From: JACTUA01 sp964551875
GTDB lineage: Archaea > Halobacteriota > Methanomicrobia > Methanomicrobiales > JACTUA01
Length of the DNA: 64,000 nt
NCBI GenBank assembly: GCA_964551875.1
Contig: CAZKEV010000005.1
Coordinates: forward strand, 1-64,000
Direction: 5' to 3'
Numbering within the stretch: position 1 is the first letter of the stretch; every line of letters begins with the position of its first letter. The notes beneath the pieces are model-generated. The model had not been told where the DNA came from. It saw nothing but the letters and a program-made list of their open reading frames with translations, and made no database searches. Positions 15,001 through 20,582 of this stretch are shown piece by piece. A program made the position numbers and the translations under genes.

Positions 15001-18000
15001 AGGCCATCGGGCTCGAGCCCGGGAACCCCGAGCCATGGTACCACCTGGGCCTCACCCTCGAGAAGGCAGGCAGGCCCGAGGATGCCCTCAACGCCCTGGA
15101 GGGGTTCCTGACCCTGATCCCGGAGAGCCAGGAGGTCTGGATGAAGACAGGGGATCTCCTCACCACCCTTGGCCGCCATCCCGACGCAGTGGAGGCATTC
15201 GGGAAAGCGACCGGCCTCGCCCCCGAGAGGGCCCCCCCGTGGTCCCGGTACGGAGAGGCCCTCCTTGCCGTCTCGCGGTACAGGGATGCAACAGAGGCCT
15301 ACAGCAGGTCCCTCTCTCTCGATCCCGCCGATCCCCGGGCATGGTTCCACCGCGGGCTTGCCCTGGCCGGGAGCGGTGATGAGAGCGGGGCGGTGGAGGC
15401 CTTCTCCCGCTCCCTCGAACTGGACGGGAAACAGGCAGACGCATGGAACGGCAGGGGAAGGAGCCTCGCACGGCTGGGCAGGACGGAGGAGGCGATCGCT
15501 GCCTTTGCCCGCGCCCTCGATCTTAACCCCGCCCTTACGGACGCCCGCCAGGGCCAGGGGGAGGCCCTTCTTGCTCTCGGGAGACACGAAGAGGCCGGGA
15601 CGGCCCTCGAAGAGGTTCTCCGCAGCGAACCCGCGAATGCCGCCGCATGGCGGGGACTCTCCCGGGTGAAGAAAGCACTCCAGAAGCTCCCCGATGCGAT
15701 GGTGGCCATCGAGAAAGCCCTCGAGATCGACGGTGGGGTCGCCTCCGCCTGGGCCGAGAAGGGTGCCCTCGAGGAAGCCCTCGGGGAGAACGCCCGTGCG
15801 GTGGAGGCCTTCAGGACCGCCCTCTCCCTCAATCCTGAGGAGCCGGAGCTCTGGTCAGGCCTGGGGAGGGCCGAGCTCTCCCTCCAGCATCACCGCGAGG
15901 CCGCCGAGGCCTTTGGCGAGAGCCTGCAGCGCTCCCCCGAGGACGCCCATGCATGGTTCCACTTCGGGGAGGTGCTCCTCCTCCTCGATCACCTCGAGGA
16001 TGCCTACGATGCCTTCAGGAAGAGCGCCGATATCCGGCCGGACCTGGCCCGGTCCTGGCACTGCCAGGGCCTCGCCCTCACGCGGCTGGTCCGGATGAAC
16101 GAGGCGATCGAGGCCTTCGATCGCGCCCTGGAGATAGACCCGCAGGATGCCGAGTCCTGGTTTGCACGGGGCATCGCCCTCTATGACCTCGGGGTGTACG
16201 AGGAATCGGTCGAGTCCTTCGAGAGGACCCTTGCCCTCCGCGGGGAGATGGGCGAGGCATGGTTCCGGATGGGGCTTGCCCACGAAGCCCGGTCGGACCA
16301 TGCCGGGGCCGAGAGGGCTTTTGCCCGCTTGACCGAGCTCTCGCCCGGGAACGGGGACGCCCGTTACCACCGCGCCATCGCCCTCATGGCCCTCGGCAGG
16401 GATGCCGAGGCACTCGAGAGCCTTGAACAGGCACTGGAGATCGATCTGGATCATGTGGATGCATGGTACCGGAAGGGGCTCGTCCTCGCAGGACTGGATC
16501 GGATGGAGGAGGCGATACCGGCCTTTGACTCCGCCATCCGCATATCCCCCGAGCATGGCGGCGCATGGTTCCAGAAGGGGCTTGCCCATGAGTCCATCGG
16601 GAAGAAGGAGGAGGCGGCCGGATGTTACGAGATGGCCGTCAGGTTCGATCCAGGCCTCGGGCCGGGCTGGCTGCACCGCGGCGGGGTGCTCATCTCCCTC
16701 GGCAGGCTCGAGGAAGGGCTCGCTGCCCTTGACCATGCCCTTGCCGTCGACCCCGGGAACGGGGATGCCCTCCTCTCCCGGGCGGGGGTTCTCGCCGACC
16801 TCGGGAGGCCCGGGGAAGCCCTCGAGGCTTTCGACAGGGCCCTCGAGAAGAGCCCCGGGAACCAGGAAGCCTATGTCAGGAAGGGGCTCCTCCTCGTCTC
16901 CCTCTCCCGGCCCGAAGAGGCCCTGGGGGCCTTCCTCCAGGCTATCGATGTGGACGAGGCGAACGCCGGTGCCTGGTACCAGAAGGGGGTTGTCCTCGCA
17001 GGGTTGGGGAGGTTCGACGAGGCGGTGGAGGCGTACGAGAGGTCCCTCGCCCTGGACCCCGGGAACCCTGAAGGCCTCCTTTCGCGGGGGGTCACCCTCC
17101 TCTCGCTCGCGAGGATACCCGAAGCCATCTCCAGCCTCGAGAAGGCAGCAGCAATGGCAGGGGACGATGCAGGCACCTGGTTCAGCCTCGGTGCAGCCCA
17201 GCTCCGGGCAGGGAGGTTTGATGAAGCCTCCGCCTCCCTCGACCGGTCCCTGGCCATCGATCCCGAAAACCCGCTCGCATGGTGCCACCGGGGTGCAGCC
17301 CTCATCCACCTCGGCCGGCTGGAGGAATCCCTCTCTGCCTTCGGGAGATCTCTCGCCAGGGACGAGGGCCTTGAGGCGGCATGGTTCCACCTCGGGATCG
17401 CCCAGGAAGGTCTCACCCGGTATGAAGATGCCGTCGAGTCCTTCCGGAGGGCACTCAAGATCAATGCCCGGAACGGCGACGCGTGGTACCATGCAGGAGG
17501 GGCTCTCTACCATCTCGGCAGGACCGACGAAGCCCTCCGGGCCTTCGACCGTTCCACGAAGCTCAGCCCCCGGGACCCGAGGCCCCGGTACAACCAGGGG
17601 TGCATCCTCTCCGAGAGGGGTGAGTTCGCACCTGCGGTCGAGGCCTTCGATCGGGCACTGGAAGCCGATCCCCGTTTCGCGGCAGCCCTGAACAACCGCG
17701 GGAGCGCCCTCTTTGAGCTCGGCAGGTACGAGGAGGCGGAGTCCTCCTTTGAGCGGTCCCTCTCCATCGAACCCGGCAACCCCTCCACCTGGCACAACAA
17801 GGCCCTCATCCAGAAGCAGCGGGGGGCAAATGACCTCGCCCTGGAATCCCTCCTCCACGTGCTCGAACTCGACCCTGCTCATAATGGCGCACGGCACACC
17901 CAGGGAGCCATTCTCCACACCCTCGGGCGGAACGGGGAAGCTCTCGGTGCCTACGACCTGGCCATCGACCTGGATCCCACTATAGAGCATGTCTGGTACG

Positions 18001-19223
18001 AGAGGGGTGTCGTCCTGGAGGAGCTGGGCAGGCCCGATGAGGCGATCCAGTCCTTCGAGCGGGCTTGCGGGATCGACCCCGTTGACAGCCGCGCCTGGTA
18101 CCGCATCGGGTCTCTCCTCGAGGTGCGGGGGCGCCACGGAGACGCTGGGGCTGCCCTGGAGAAGGCCCTCGGGATAGACCCGTCCAACACCGACGCGTGG
18201 TACCGGCTCGGGCTCACCCTGAGGGGCCCTGGGCACGAGGAGGAGGCTATCGCGGCCTTTGACCATGCCCTCTCGCTTGAGCCCCGCCACCAGGGCGCCT
18301 GGTACAACCGCGGGCTCGCCCTCTTCTCCCTCGCAAGGTTCGTGGAGTCCATCACCTCCTTTGAACGGGCCCTGGAGGTCGATCCAGCGGATGCAGGTGC
18401 CTGGCATAACCGGGGATATGCCTACATGGCCATCAGGAGCCATGCCGAGGCGCTCGCGTCCTTCGAGAAGGCCCTGGAGATAGACACGGAGAACCCGCTC
18501 TCCTTGACCTACCGTGGCCTCGCCCTCGAGATGCTCGGGAGAAAGGAGGAGGCCTTCCTCTCTTACCAGAAGGCCCTCGAGAGGGATCCCGAAAACAGGA
18601 TCGCGCTTTCGAACCGGGCCTGGGCATTCCACGGGGAGAAGAAGCTCGACCTCGCCCTCGCGGACTTCGAGAAGATCCTGGCAAAGGATCCCGGGTATCC
18701 AGCCGCCTGGCTGGGGAAGGGCGCCGTCCTCGATGCACAGGGGAAGGCAGAAGAGGCCCTCAGGGCCTATGACCGGGCGGTGGAGACCGGCCCCGGCGAT
18801 GCCCAGGCGTGGAACAGCCGGGGCGGGCTCCTCTACCGTATGGGGAGGATCCCTGAGGCTATCCATTCCTTCGAGACCGCCGTCGAGCTCGACCCCCTCC
18901 TTGAGGGGGCATGGTACAACCTGGCAGCGGTCAAGGGCGGCCAGGGCAGACACGAGGAAGCCCTCCTTGCGGTCGAGAAGGCCCTCCAGATCAACCCGGA
19001 CGATGCACTTGCCTGGAACAACAAGGGAGGGGCCCTCTTCCAGCTGGGCAGGTACGAGGAAGCGCTCTCCTGCTTCGAGCGGGCCATCGCCCTCAACCCC
19101 GGGTATGCCTCACCATGGATGAACAAGGGTTCCTGCCTGGAGAAGCTCAAGCGAAAACGCGAGGCAAAGGCGGCCTTGAAGAAGGCAAAGGAGCTGGATC
19201 CTTCGCTGGGTGAGGACTCGTGA
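1..19223 (+). CDS. Giant tetratricopeptide-repeat protein, 5' end outside window
   Basis: The frame is open from base 3, where repeat sequence is already under way, to TGA at 19221-19223, giving more than 6,400 residues. The first ATG at 69 lies inside a repeat and is not the start. The protein is an almost unbroken series of 34-residue TPR units, about 188 of them, with consensus AWY-x2-G-x-AL-x2-LGR-x-EEA followed by a short helix ending in L-x-I/L-DP. Only occasional units are one residue short. No transmembrane segment, enzyme domain or linker appears in the visible part. TPR arrays form superhelical protein-binding scaffolds; partner and location cannot be read here because the N-terminus, where a signal peptide would lie, is missing. 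The tail is lysine-rich and ends LDPSLGEDS. Most TPR proteins carry 3-16 units, so this is extreme. Long antisense open frames within it are by-products of repeat codon bias. Confidence 0.93.
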   Translation, partial: LDRALEIEPRHAGAWYSKGLALMELERYAETVKALDSALELEPDHARAWYTRGLALAEISKNEEAVASLSKVLSVKAEDPNTLGIKGLALKAMGRYGEAVEMLDRSLEGDPQNANGWYNRGLCLRELGRYRDAVESFDRTIAIEKNLGVIWYNRGLALMELQEFASAVESFDRSLALDGDHFGSWYRRGLALVGLGRFRDAVESFDHAVALEPGLSMAWFHRALSLAEVGRTADAFKDLDHTLSIDPSHARAWYQKGTLLHRQGRREEALACLEKSTRFDPASRDAWYGKGLLFLDLERFGEAEKAFQRALELDPLSGEAWYRRGVALVRLDRLDEAVTALGESTRIAPERAEAWFDLGSALLTLGRNSEAAEALGHAVGLDQKSALGHYRLGLALAGLGRNEEAEKVFGRATELDPALAEAWSRRGRALADLGRFEDAATTLSRSLDLNPKDGLAWFSLARVQEGLGRRELAVQSLDRGLGIDPSQASSWYQKGLLLHDLGRFEDAKRSLDHALQIDPGRAGAWFHHGITLLSLGMPKEAAVSFGRALEIDPSDAEGWFQLARAREEDGDLAGSADALRRSVGQKPENPGAWLRLGELELMLGRAGDALASGDQAVAHDPSLAAGWYLRGRSLMALRKPEEAHESLERSLSLEPAQGEAWLEDGLALEELGRHREAVAAFERAIGINPKEIGAWYGKGRALQALGRSRESLQSLEKGLAIEPGNPDDWFSRGLILEDLGRYQEEISSLEKALRSNPNHAQAWFHRGVALSALGRTEEAAEAFRETLRIDPEDMKASFQLGSLEKDLGHYDKAVEALERATRMAPADAKAHYIAGLAQNGQGNYEEATLAFKRSLEIQPADGRVWYTLGWTLVKLGRFDEGRDAFERATALDPGNFQAWYNRASCEKELGRHNQAIASIEKAIQIDPKHDGAWFLKGFSQKELGRFEDAVASFERATVINEMNGVGWFMLGWTLAKLGSYARAVEAFDRAIRIHPDDAGAYYNRALALTALGKPREAMDALNASLERDPSYAPAWFQMGATLAAQGLHERAVEAFGTGLGLDPGNAPIWFQEGQSLLALEKEEQAVIAFERALGVSPDDTESRCYLGLALAAVGRMEEAVLAFDRVLDADPSRFQAWYHRGLALMELGRHEEALGSFNHALEKSPGDPGSSYQKGLALAALSRHGEAIDSFKKALDLSPDDAGSWYYSGISLMEEGRDAEALGAFDVSLSLDPGDMHAKYNRGICLSRLGRVEEAARAFEEVTKIDPHHPRAWYLKGLAHRDLGRPEKALASFDRALEIDPQCAPCSYARGLVLEGQHRFDEALSAYERSLEFSPDDAEAHFHRGLTLISLERPAEGLLAFEKATELAPENFAAWIQRGLALARSDRFGEAADAFEAATRINPDDKAAWYEKGLAYSSLGKHREALAALDRALDLDPGNADAWFRRALSLSALGDHAGAIAALDQTLALNPADGKAWHQKGLALRTLGKGEEGLEALSHSVEVDPENPEAWFHQGEVQRDLGRDGEAVAAFETVVSLNPEHRHAWFMLGLVREVTGDAEGALTAFTRCVELDDRHADGHYHRGLTLIALGLPEAAIEAFDAVLDIDPSRHDAWFQEGLILEQFGEFGEAISALDTSLSLDPHQPEAWFHIARCRAGMGSPGEAVEACDRAVRLDSRHAGAFTLKGLSEEELGEREPALQSFGRSLGIDPDQPVAWQHRGSVLLSLGRFAEALDALDRSLALEPRNAEALYKKGLACLGMQAREEAVEAFTGSLDLEPGNSDAWFRKGGALAALGRHHEAIQDLDRSLALDPANPSGWLEKGLSLEAIGDLPGAMAAFKASIDADPSRTGAWFQLGVAGRLSNRMGEALSALDRAVKIDSGDPEAWFERGLVLQELGRTEEGISSFEQALELKPDHTGSLFNRGLALEMIGRFGDALDSLNRALPGKEGDPDAWFHHGYLLARLGRHEEAVGSFDRSVALDPERTVSWFHRGEALLHLGRYPLALESFERSVRLDPRLTEGFYHLGLCRERTGDHSGAVEAFSRVLEKEPENPSALFHRGLALIETRKYLEAAGSLEKALALSPSADAWYHLGITRERLGKFGEAVESLDRAIAMDPDRAMAWCIRGVAMAKGGDHPGAIGSFERSVALSPENGRAWYEMGYSLQMLGRLPEARDALERAMGLSLSSLPVLLRHGLVLEDLGDHTGAAHSFARAVELDPGSGEAFFHLGLAQLALRRFEEAVESFGRAVKIQGKASRSWFHLGQAFQELEKFEEALPPLKEAIRLEPDNAEARYLEGLALYRLDRFKKATVSLEKATKLAPAHAQAWYYLGLTRAALDEESEAARSFTKVTELDPSFGPAWHSLGVAERKLGQSQKALDALDEALALDPSHAGGWVEKGLALESLGRHADAISALGRATQLDPKNAAAWFHHGSNLLSVGRHGEAVHALGQALTFDRANPRTWSLLGEARISLAQYTEAEEAFAHAIALSDKDAGDFFHRGLALEHLERYAEAAESFGKACRLSPEDPLSWCHQGLALERLGKFSEAEEAYRRAVTLDPGNGAAWFHLGNVDLELGKADGARDALEHFITITPEQGEGYYQLGVALEEMGFFARAEEAFLQAIARGRPEPRVWFRTGMVRELLWNLDGAVEAYRKALEGDPRDTRVWFQLGRCEATRGHPAEALSAFDRVLEITPDDIPALVARAETLTQMERFGDGLAVARKVIERDPSQAMAWYFKGCCLSGLGRHGEAVEALERAIELNPDHAPSWHHLGLAQESMGFFGDAADAFWRAGQIAPDEAVSWFHQGSALIQLFRWREALEALRRATARKPGDPQAWHETGIALRGLGRAGEAVDAFERALSLEPERVETLAALGQTFMLLERFGDASRVLAKASSLAPDDPDIWFRRGVSEERTGKFAEAVESFDEAINRDPSNSSAWFHRGLTLQRSGDLAGALEAFDHVLSVDREDREAWFHRGEILRRLGRHEEALSALEKNLGLEPENPMAWFGKGLSEKELGRQGDAVASLKRALALSPQHGPSWCALGLTLMEEGLTEKAIESLSRAVVFDPALTRAWYYLGVGLVDLRRFRDAADAFGNYLSLDTENSNAWYYHGFVQNRLKRHRKAAESLDHALAIDPENSKALLEKGRAQMEGLQYREALETLDRLVALEPENGEAWYRKGTIMALFGIHEEAIDHLATALRFEPSCHPALLQSALSYLELGRFGDALESVVRTIDLDPSDPRPWFYKGVTLERMGRPPEAAAAYDEVIRLRPGDLLARERKAQILLTLGKYEETLAVADEGIRMDPQNAGFPMVRGLALLQLRRTGEAEEAFARAVEKEPLRAGAWYHRGIALMDLGKNEEAANAFRETLILEPGNILAFFYAGMAYERLGKHEKAVKSLEEGLALDPSNARAWLTRGIAEKELGMYGPAASSLEKACELDPGNAEAWYEKGTALQLLGRDEEALASLDTAITLRPGDTASWNLKGPILRHLGRPGESVEAFRKVIGGDPRSTRAWFQLGEALYELGRYGEAADAAEKALELDPALTQAWFTRGMAFNRLGRYGEAIDAFRKVVGQDPSHGLAWYNMGWAERELRLYGEAVDAFDEAIRVDARDAGSWYNRGLALNEMGRFGDAVSSLDQVTTIEPGNASAWFRKALALSSLGRDEEAADALDRVIQLDPENHEPWYRLGEIFLKLGGHDEALVCLDRALQISPEYHPAWFLRGEVLFAMKRFIEAAEAYSRVLAHEDGEPRAWLRKGLALRELEDDDGAAQALERYLLIEPGSAEAWYQKGLSLERKGKYATAAEAFGKALEIEPGRVDAWYHKGLSLVGLGNYEEGTLAFQEGLRFEPGNAMAWYSLGMAQEQTKRFVKAMDSFARALQIQPKNLPAWYHRGICEEEEGFYSDAVFSFEKALEIEPKDVDAWYHKGICLAKAGRHQEAVSAFGNALLHDPENPQAWFHQGLSLLETGEHSGAVASFDRALGLDDRNPVFWYEKGVALKSLGRGQEALEAFGRSLDLDPDRKEGWKHRGTILFGMRSLDAALEAFDHVLQIDPKDGGSWYNRGCILGDLGDAEGAVTSFDRALAIDPGNPQAWNNKGAILFQLERNADAVDAFDHSLEIDGKSAGTWFNRGLALMELGEDEAAIESFARTLDLDPGNAEAWFQKGKGLERSGKPAEAVEAVDEALRRLPGHGPAWFVRGLALERLQRFDEAVNAFDRSLAADPDSPDAFYHQGLALHALGMHHEAVEVFTRAADLDPGSAGIWYHDGLALHTLGRLEEAIAAFDRSLALQPAAPDAWYYRGIALSPLRRHAEALESFEKGLAIQGRDGRLWHGKGVSLAELGRNEEAAQALGVAVEIDPADERGWFTMGISLHRLERYADSIPAFERAVALDPANLEAWLLLGFDLHELGRNEEAASAADGARKTDPGNPRAWTLLGIAQKDLGRYGEALESLNHVIALSPNDSEGWFEKGMVEEHLGREQDAVASLAKSLELEPSHPGALFESGRILSRAGSHDEAIEYFRRLVRLDPANGEAWYWMGMSLSLVGDADEALEAFEKTLKRDPNHGPAWYNKGCILNSLGRLEEAVAAFDRALSIDPNDAQAWNNKGGTLLGLGRSTEAAEAFRHVVTTTPGHRPAWYNLGLAEMELGNHALAAEAFEKALDIDPAFVEGWYQRGVAHEKLGQYAEAVGCYDRAIALSPDDSPTWFRRGVTLAALGKRSEAIESLERAVALDPEDAEGWFQMGLVFMGRETYDRALESFTRALELRLEDGRVWNECGLALEGLEHHEDALAAFRRSVEFDPANTGAWYHRGLMEARLDRPRDAIASFDQSITRDEGHGPSHYGKGMALLTLGEPEEAARSLSRAIELDPDNADARFRKGIALAATGRYEEAISAFDDVLSLDPSHGLAWLAKGTTLAHLGRYEGAVAAFDRAIDLEPLSVPVHISLGKALMSLGRHEEAVRAFERGLLISPHHAGLWMLKGTCEKELGKFANASASFGEAIGLEPGNPEPWYHLGLTLEKAGRPEDALNALEGFLTLIPESQEVWMKTGDLLTTLGRHPDAVEAFGKATGLAPERAPPWSRYGEALLAVSRYRDATEAYSRSLSLDPADPRAWFHRGLALAGSGDESGAVEAFSRSLELDGKQADAWNGRGRSLARLGRTEEAIAAFARALDLNPALTDARQGQGEALLALGRHEEAGTALEEVLRSEPANAAAWRGLSRVKKALQKLPDAMVAIEKALEIDGGVASAWAEKGALEEALGENARAVEAFRTALSLNPEEPELWSGLGRAELSLQHHREAAEAFGESLQRSPEDAHAWFHFGEVLLLLDHLEDAYDAFRKSADIRPDLARSWHCQGLALTRLVRMNEAIEAFDRALEIDPQDAESWFARGIALYDLGVYEESVESFERTLALRGEMGEAWFRMGLAHEARSDHAGAERAFARLTELSPGNGDARYHRAIALMALGRDAEALESLEQALEIDLDHVDAWYRKGLVLAGLDRMEEAIPAFDSAIRISPEHGGAWFQKGLAHESIGKKEEAAGCYEMAVRFDPGLGPGWLHRGGVLISLGRLEEGLAALDHALAVDPGNGDALLSRAGVLADLGRPGEALEAFDRALEKSPGNQEAYVRKGLLLVSLSRPEEALGAFLQAIDVDEANAGAWYQKGVVLAGLGRFDEAVEAYERSLALDPGNPEGLLSRGVTLLSLARIPEAISSLEKAAAMAGDDAGTWFSLGAAQLRAGRFDEASASLDRSLAIDPENPLAWCHRGAALIHLGRLEESLSAFGRSLARDEGLEAAWFHLGIAQEGLTRYEDAVESFRRALKINARNGDAWYHAGGALYHLGRTDEALRAFDRSTKLSPRDPRPRYNQGCILSERGEFAPAVEAFDRALEADPRFAAALNNRGSALFELGRYEEAESSFERSLSIEPGNPSTWHNKALIQKQRGANDLALESLLHVLELDPAHNGARHTQGAILHTLGRNGEALGAYDLAIDLDPTIEHVWYERGVVLEELGRPDEAIQSFERACGIDPVDSRAWYRIGSLLEVRGRHGDAGAALEKALGIDPSNTDAWYRLGLTLRGPGHEEEAIAAFDHALSLEPRHQGAWYNRGLALFSLARFVESITSFERALEVDPADAGAWHNRGYAYMAIRSHAEALASFEKALEIDTENPLSLTYRGLALEMLGRKEEAFLSYQKALERDPENRIALSNRAWAFHGEKKLDLALADFEKILAKDPGYPAAWLGKGAVLDAQGKAEEALRAYDRAVETGPGDAQAWNSRGGLLYRMGRIPEAIHSFETAVELDPLLEGAWYNLAAVKGGQGRHEEALLAVEKALQINPDDALAWNNKGGALFQLGRYEEALSCFERAIALNPGYASPWMNKGSCLEKLKRKREAKAALKKAKELDPSLGEDS

Positions 19224-19820
19224 AACTCAAGAGGAAGCGGAAACAGAAGGCGGCCTTGAGAAAGGCAAAGGAGCTCGATCCCTCCCTGGGGGAGCGCTTG
19301 TGAAACTCAACGGGAAGTGGAAACAGAAGGCGGCCTTGAGAAAGGCGAAGGAGCTGGATCCCTCGCTGGGTGAGCACTCGTGAAACTCAACGGGAAGTGG
19401 AAACAAAAGGCGGCCTTGAGAAAGGCGAAGNNNNNNNNNNNNNNNNNNNNNNNNNNNNNNNNNNNNNNNNNNNNNNNNNNNNNNNNNNNNNNNNNNNNNN
19501 NNNNNNNNNNNNNNNNNNNNNNNNNNNNNNGAAACAAAAGGCGGCCTTGAGAAAGGCGAAGGAGCTGGATCCCTCGCTGGGTGAGGACTCGTGAAACTCA
19601 ACGGGAAGTGGAAACAAAAGGCGGCCTTGAGAAAGGCGAAGGAGCTGGATCCCTCGCTGGGTGAGGACTCGTGAAACTCAACGGGAAGTGGAAACAAAAG
19701 GCGGCCTTGAGAAAGGCGAAGGAGCTGGATCCCTCGCTGGGTGAGCACTCGTGAAACTCAACGGGAAGTGGAAACAGAAGGCGGCCTTGAGAAAGGCGAA
19801 GGAGCTGGATCCCTCGCTGG
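19141..19820 (+). repeat. 80-bp tandem array copied from the 3' end of the TPR gene
   Basis: Unit 0 (19141-19220) is the last coding stretch of the TPR gene. Copies follow with starts at 19221, 19301 and 19381, then a scaffold gap, then 19592, 19672 and 19752. Each begins TGAAACTCAA and repeats the segment encoding KAALRKAKELDPSLGE. The unit is 80 bp, so successive copies are in different frames and each carries its own stop. The first copy is the most diverged and the later ones are nearly identical, which suggests recent expansion. The last copy runs into the start region of the next gene. No promoter was recognised in it. Confidence 0.93.
19431..19530. other. Assembly gap of 100 N inside the tandem array
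   Basis: Exactly 100 N. The preceding copy stops at unit position 50 and sequence resumes at unit position 20. If the 80-bp period holds, the true missing length is 49 bp plus a multiple of 80, so 100 is probably a placeholder and the copy number is unknown. Confidence 0.97.
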
Positions 19821-19829
19821 GTGAGCCCG

Positions 19830-20582
19830 ATGGGAAGCGGTGATGCCCGGGGGGCGCGGGGGGCGATAGACGGAGAAGAGAGTCCCACCGCCCCCGTTCA
19901 CCGGCCGTATATCATCGTGAACATGGCGATGAGCGCCGACGGGAAGATTTCGTCCGTCGACAGGAGGCAGGTGAGGATCAGCGGGACGGATGACCGCGCG
20001 AGGGTTGACCTCCTGAAGGCCGCGAGCGACGCGGTGATGGTCGGGATAGGTACAGTCCTTGCCGACAACCCGTCCCTCACCGTGAAGTCCGCGGATCTCC
20101 AGAAGGAGCGGGTCATGGAAGGAAAGGCAGAAAATCCGGTGAGGGTCATCATCGACAGCCAGGGCAGAACGCCCCTCACCGCAGACGTCCTCCACAAGGG
20201 TGGCGGCGAGCGGATCATCGCAGTATCAGGGAAGGCTGGTAAGGATGCACCCGAACGGTACCGCGGCCTTGCCACGGTCATCGTCGCCGGCGAGGAGGAG
20301 GTGGACCTGCCCCTGCTCATGGCCCGGCTCCATGACATGGGGATAGAGAGGCTCATGGTGGAGGGCGGGGGGACCCTCATCGCATCCCTCTTTCGCCACG
20401 GGCTCGTGGACGAGTTCTTCACCTTGGTCGGTAACCTCATCATCGGGGGGAAGGACGCCCCTACCCCCGTGGATGGCAGGGGCTTTCTCAATGACAACGA
20501 ATTTGTGAGGCTGAGTCTCATGGATGTGGGAGAGGTTGGGGAAGGGGTGCTCCTGCGGTGGCGGGTGGAAAAGCGCCGGTAG
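19830..20582 (+). CDS. arfC: 2,5-diamino-6-(ribosylamino)pyrimidinone 5'-phosphate reductase
   Basis: This is the archaeal riboflavin/F420-precursor pathway reductase, which reduces the ribosyl side chain of the pyrimidine intermediate to ribityl with NAD(P)H. It is a stand-alone RibD C-terminal (dihydrofolate-reductase-like) domain. Visible hallmarks are YIIVNMAMSADGKIS near the N-terminus, the GIGTVLADNP segment, VRVIIDSQGRTP and the nucleotide-binding VEGGGTL motif followed by DEFF. About 30 residues precede the usual family start. ATG 19830 was chosen; GTG 19821 is also in frame but lies in the tandem repeat, and ATG 19923 would remove the extension. The downstream membrane protein overlaps its end by 25 bp, so the two are probably cotranscribed. 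Confidence 0.88.
   Translation: MGSGDARGARGAIDGEESPTAPVHRPYIIVNMAMSADGKISSVDRRQVRISGTDDRARVDLLKAASDAVMVGIGTVLADNPSLTVKSADLQKERVMEGKAENPVRVIIDSQGRTPLTADVLHKGGGERIIAVSGKAGKDAPERYRGLATVIVAGEEEVDLPLLMARLHDMGIERLMVEGGGTLIASLFRHGLVDEFFTLVGNLIIGGKDAPTPVDGRGFLNDNEFVRLSLMDVGEVGEGVLLRWRVEKRR

Noticed and set aside
15855..18953. Long minus-strand frame of 1032 codons inside the TPR gene
   Set aside because: Same cause; no independent start signals or domain.
19221..19820. Regular tandem units considered as a CRISPR array
   Set aside because: The whole 80-bp unit is conserved with no variable spacers, and it derives from the TPR gene tail.
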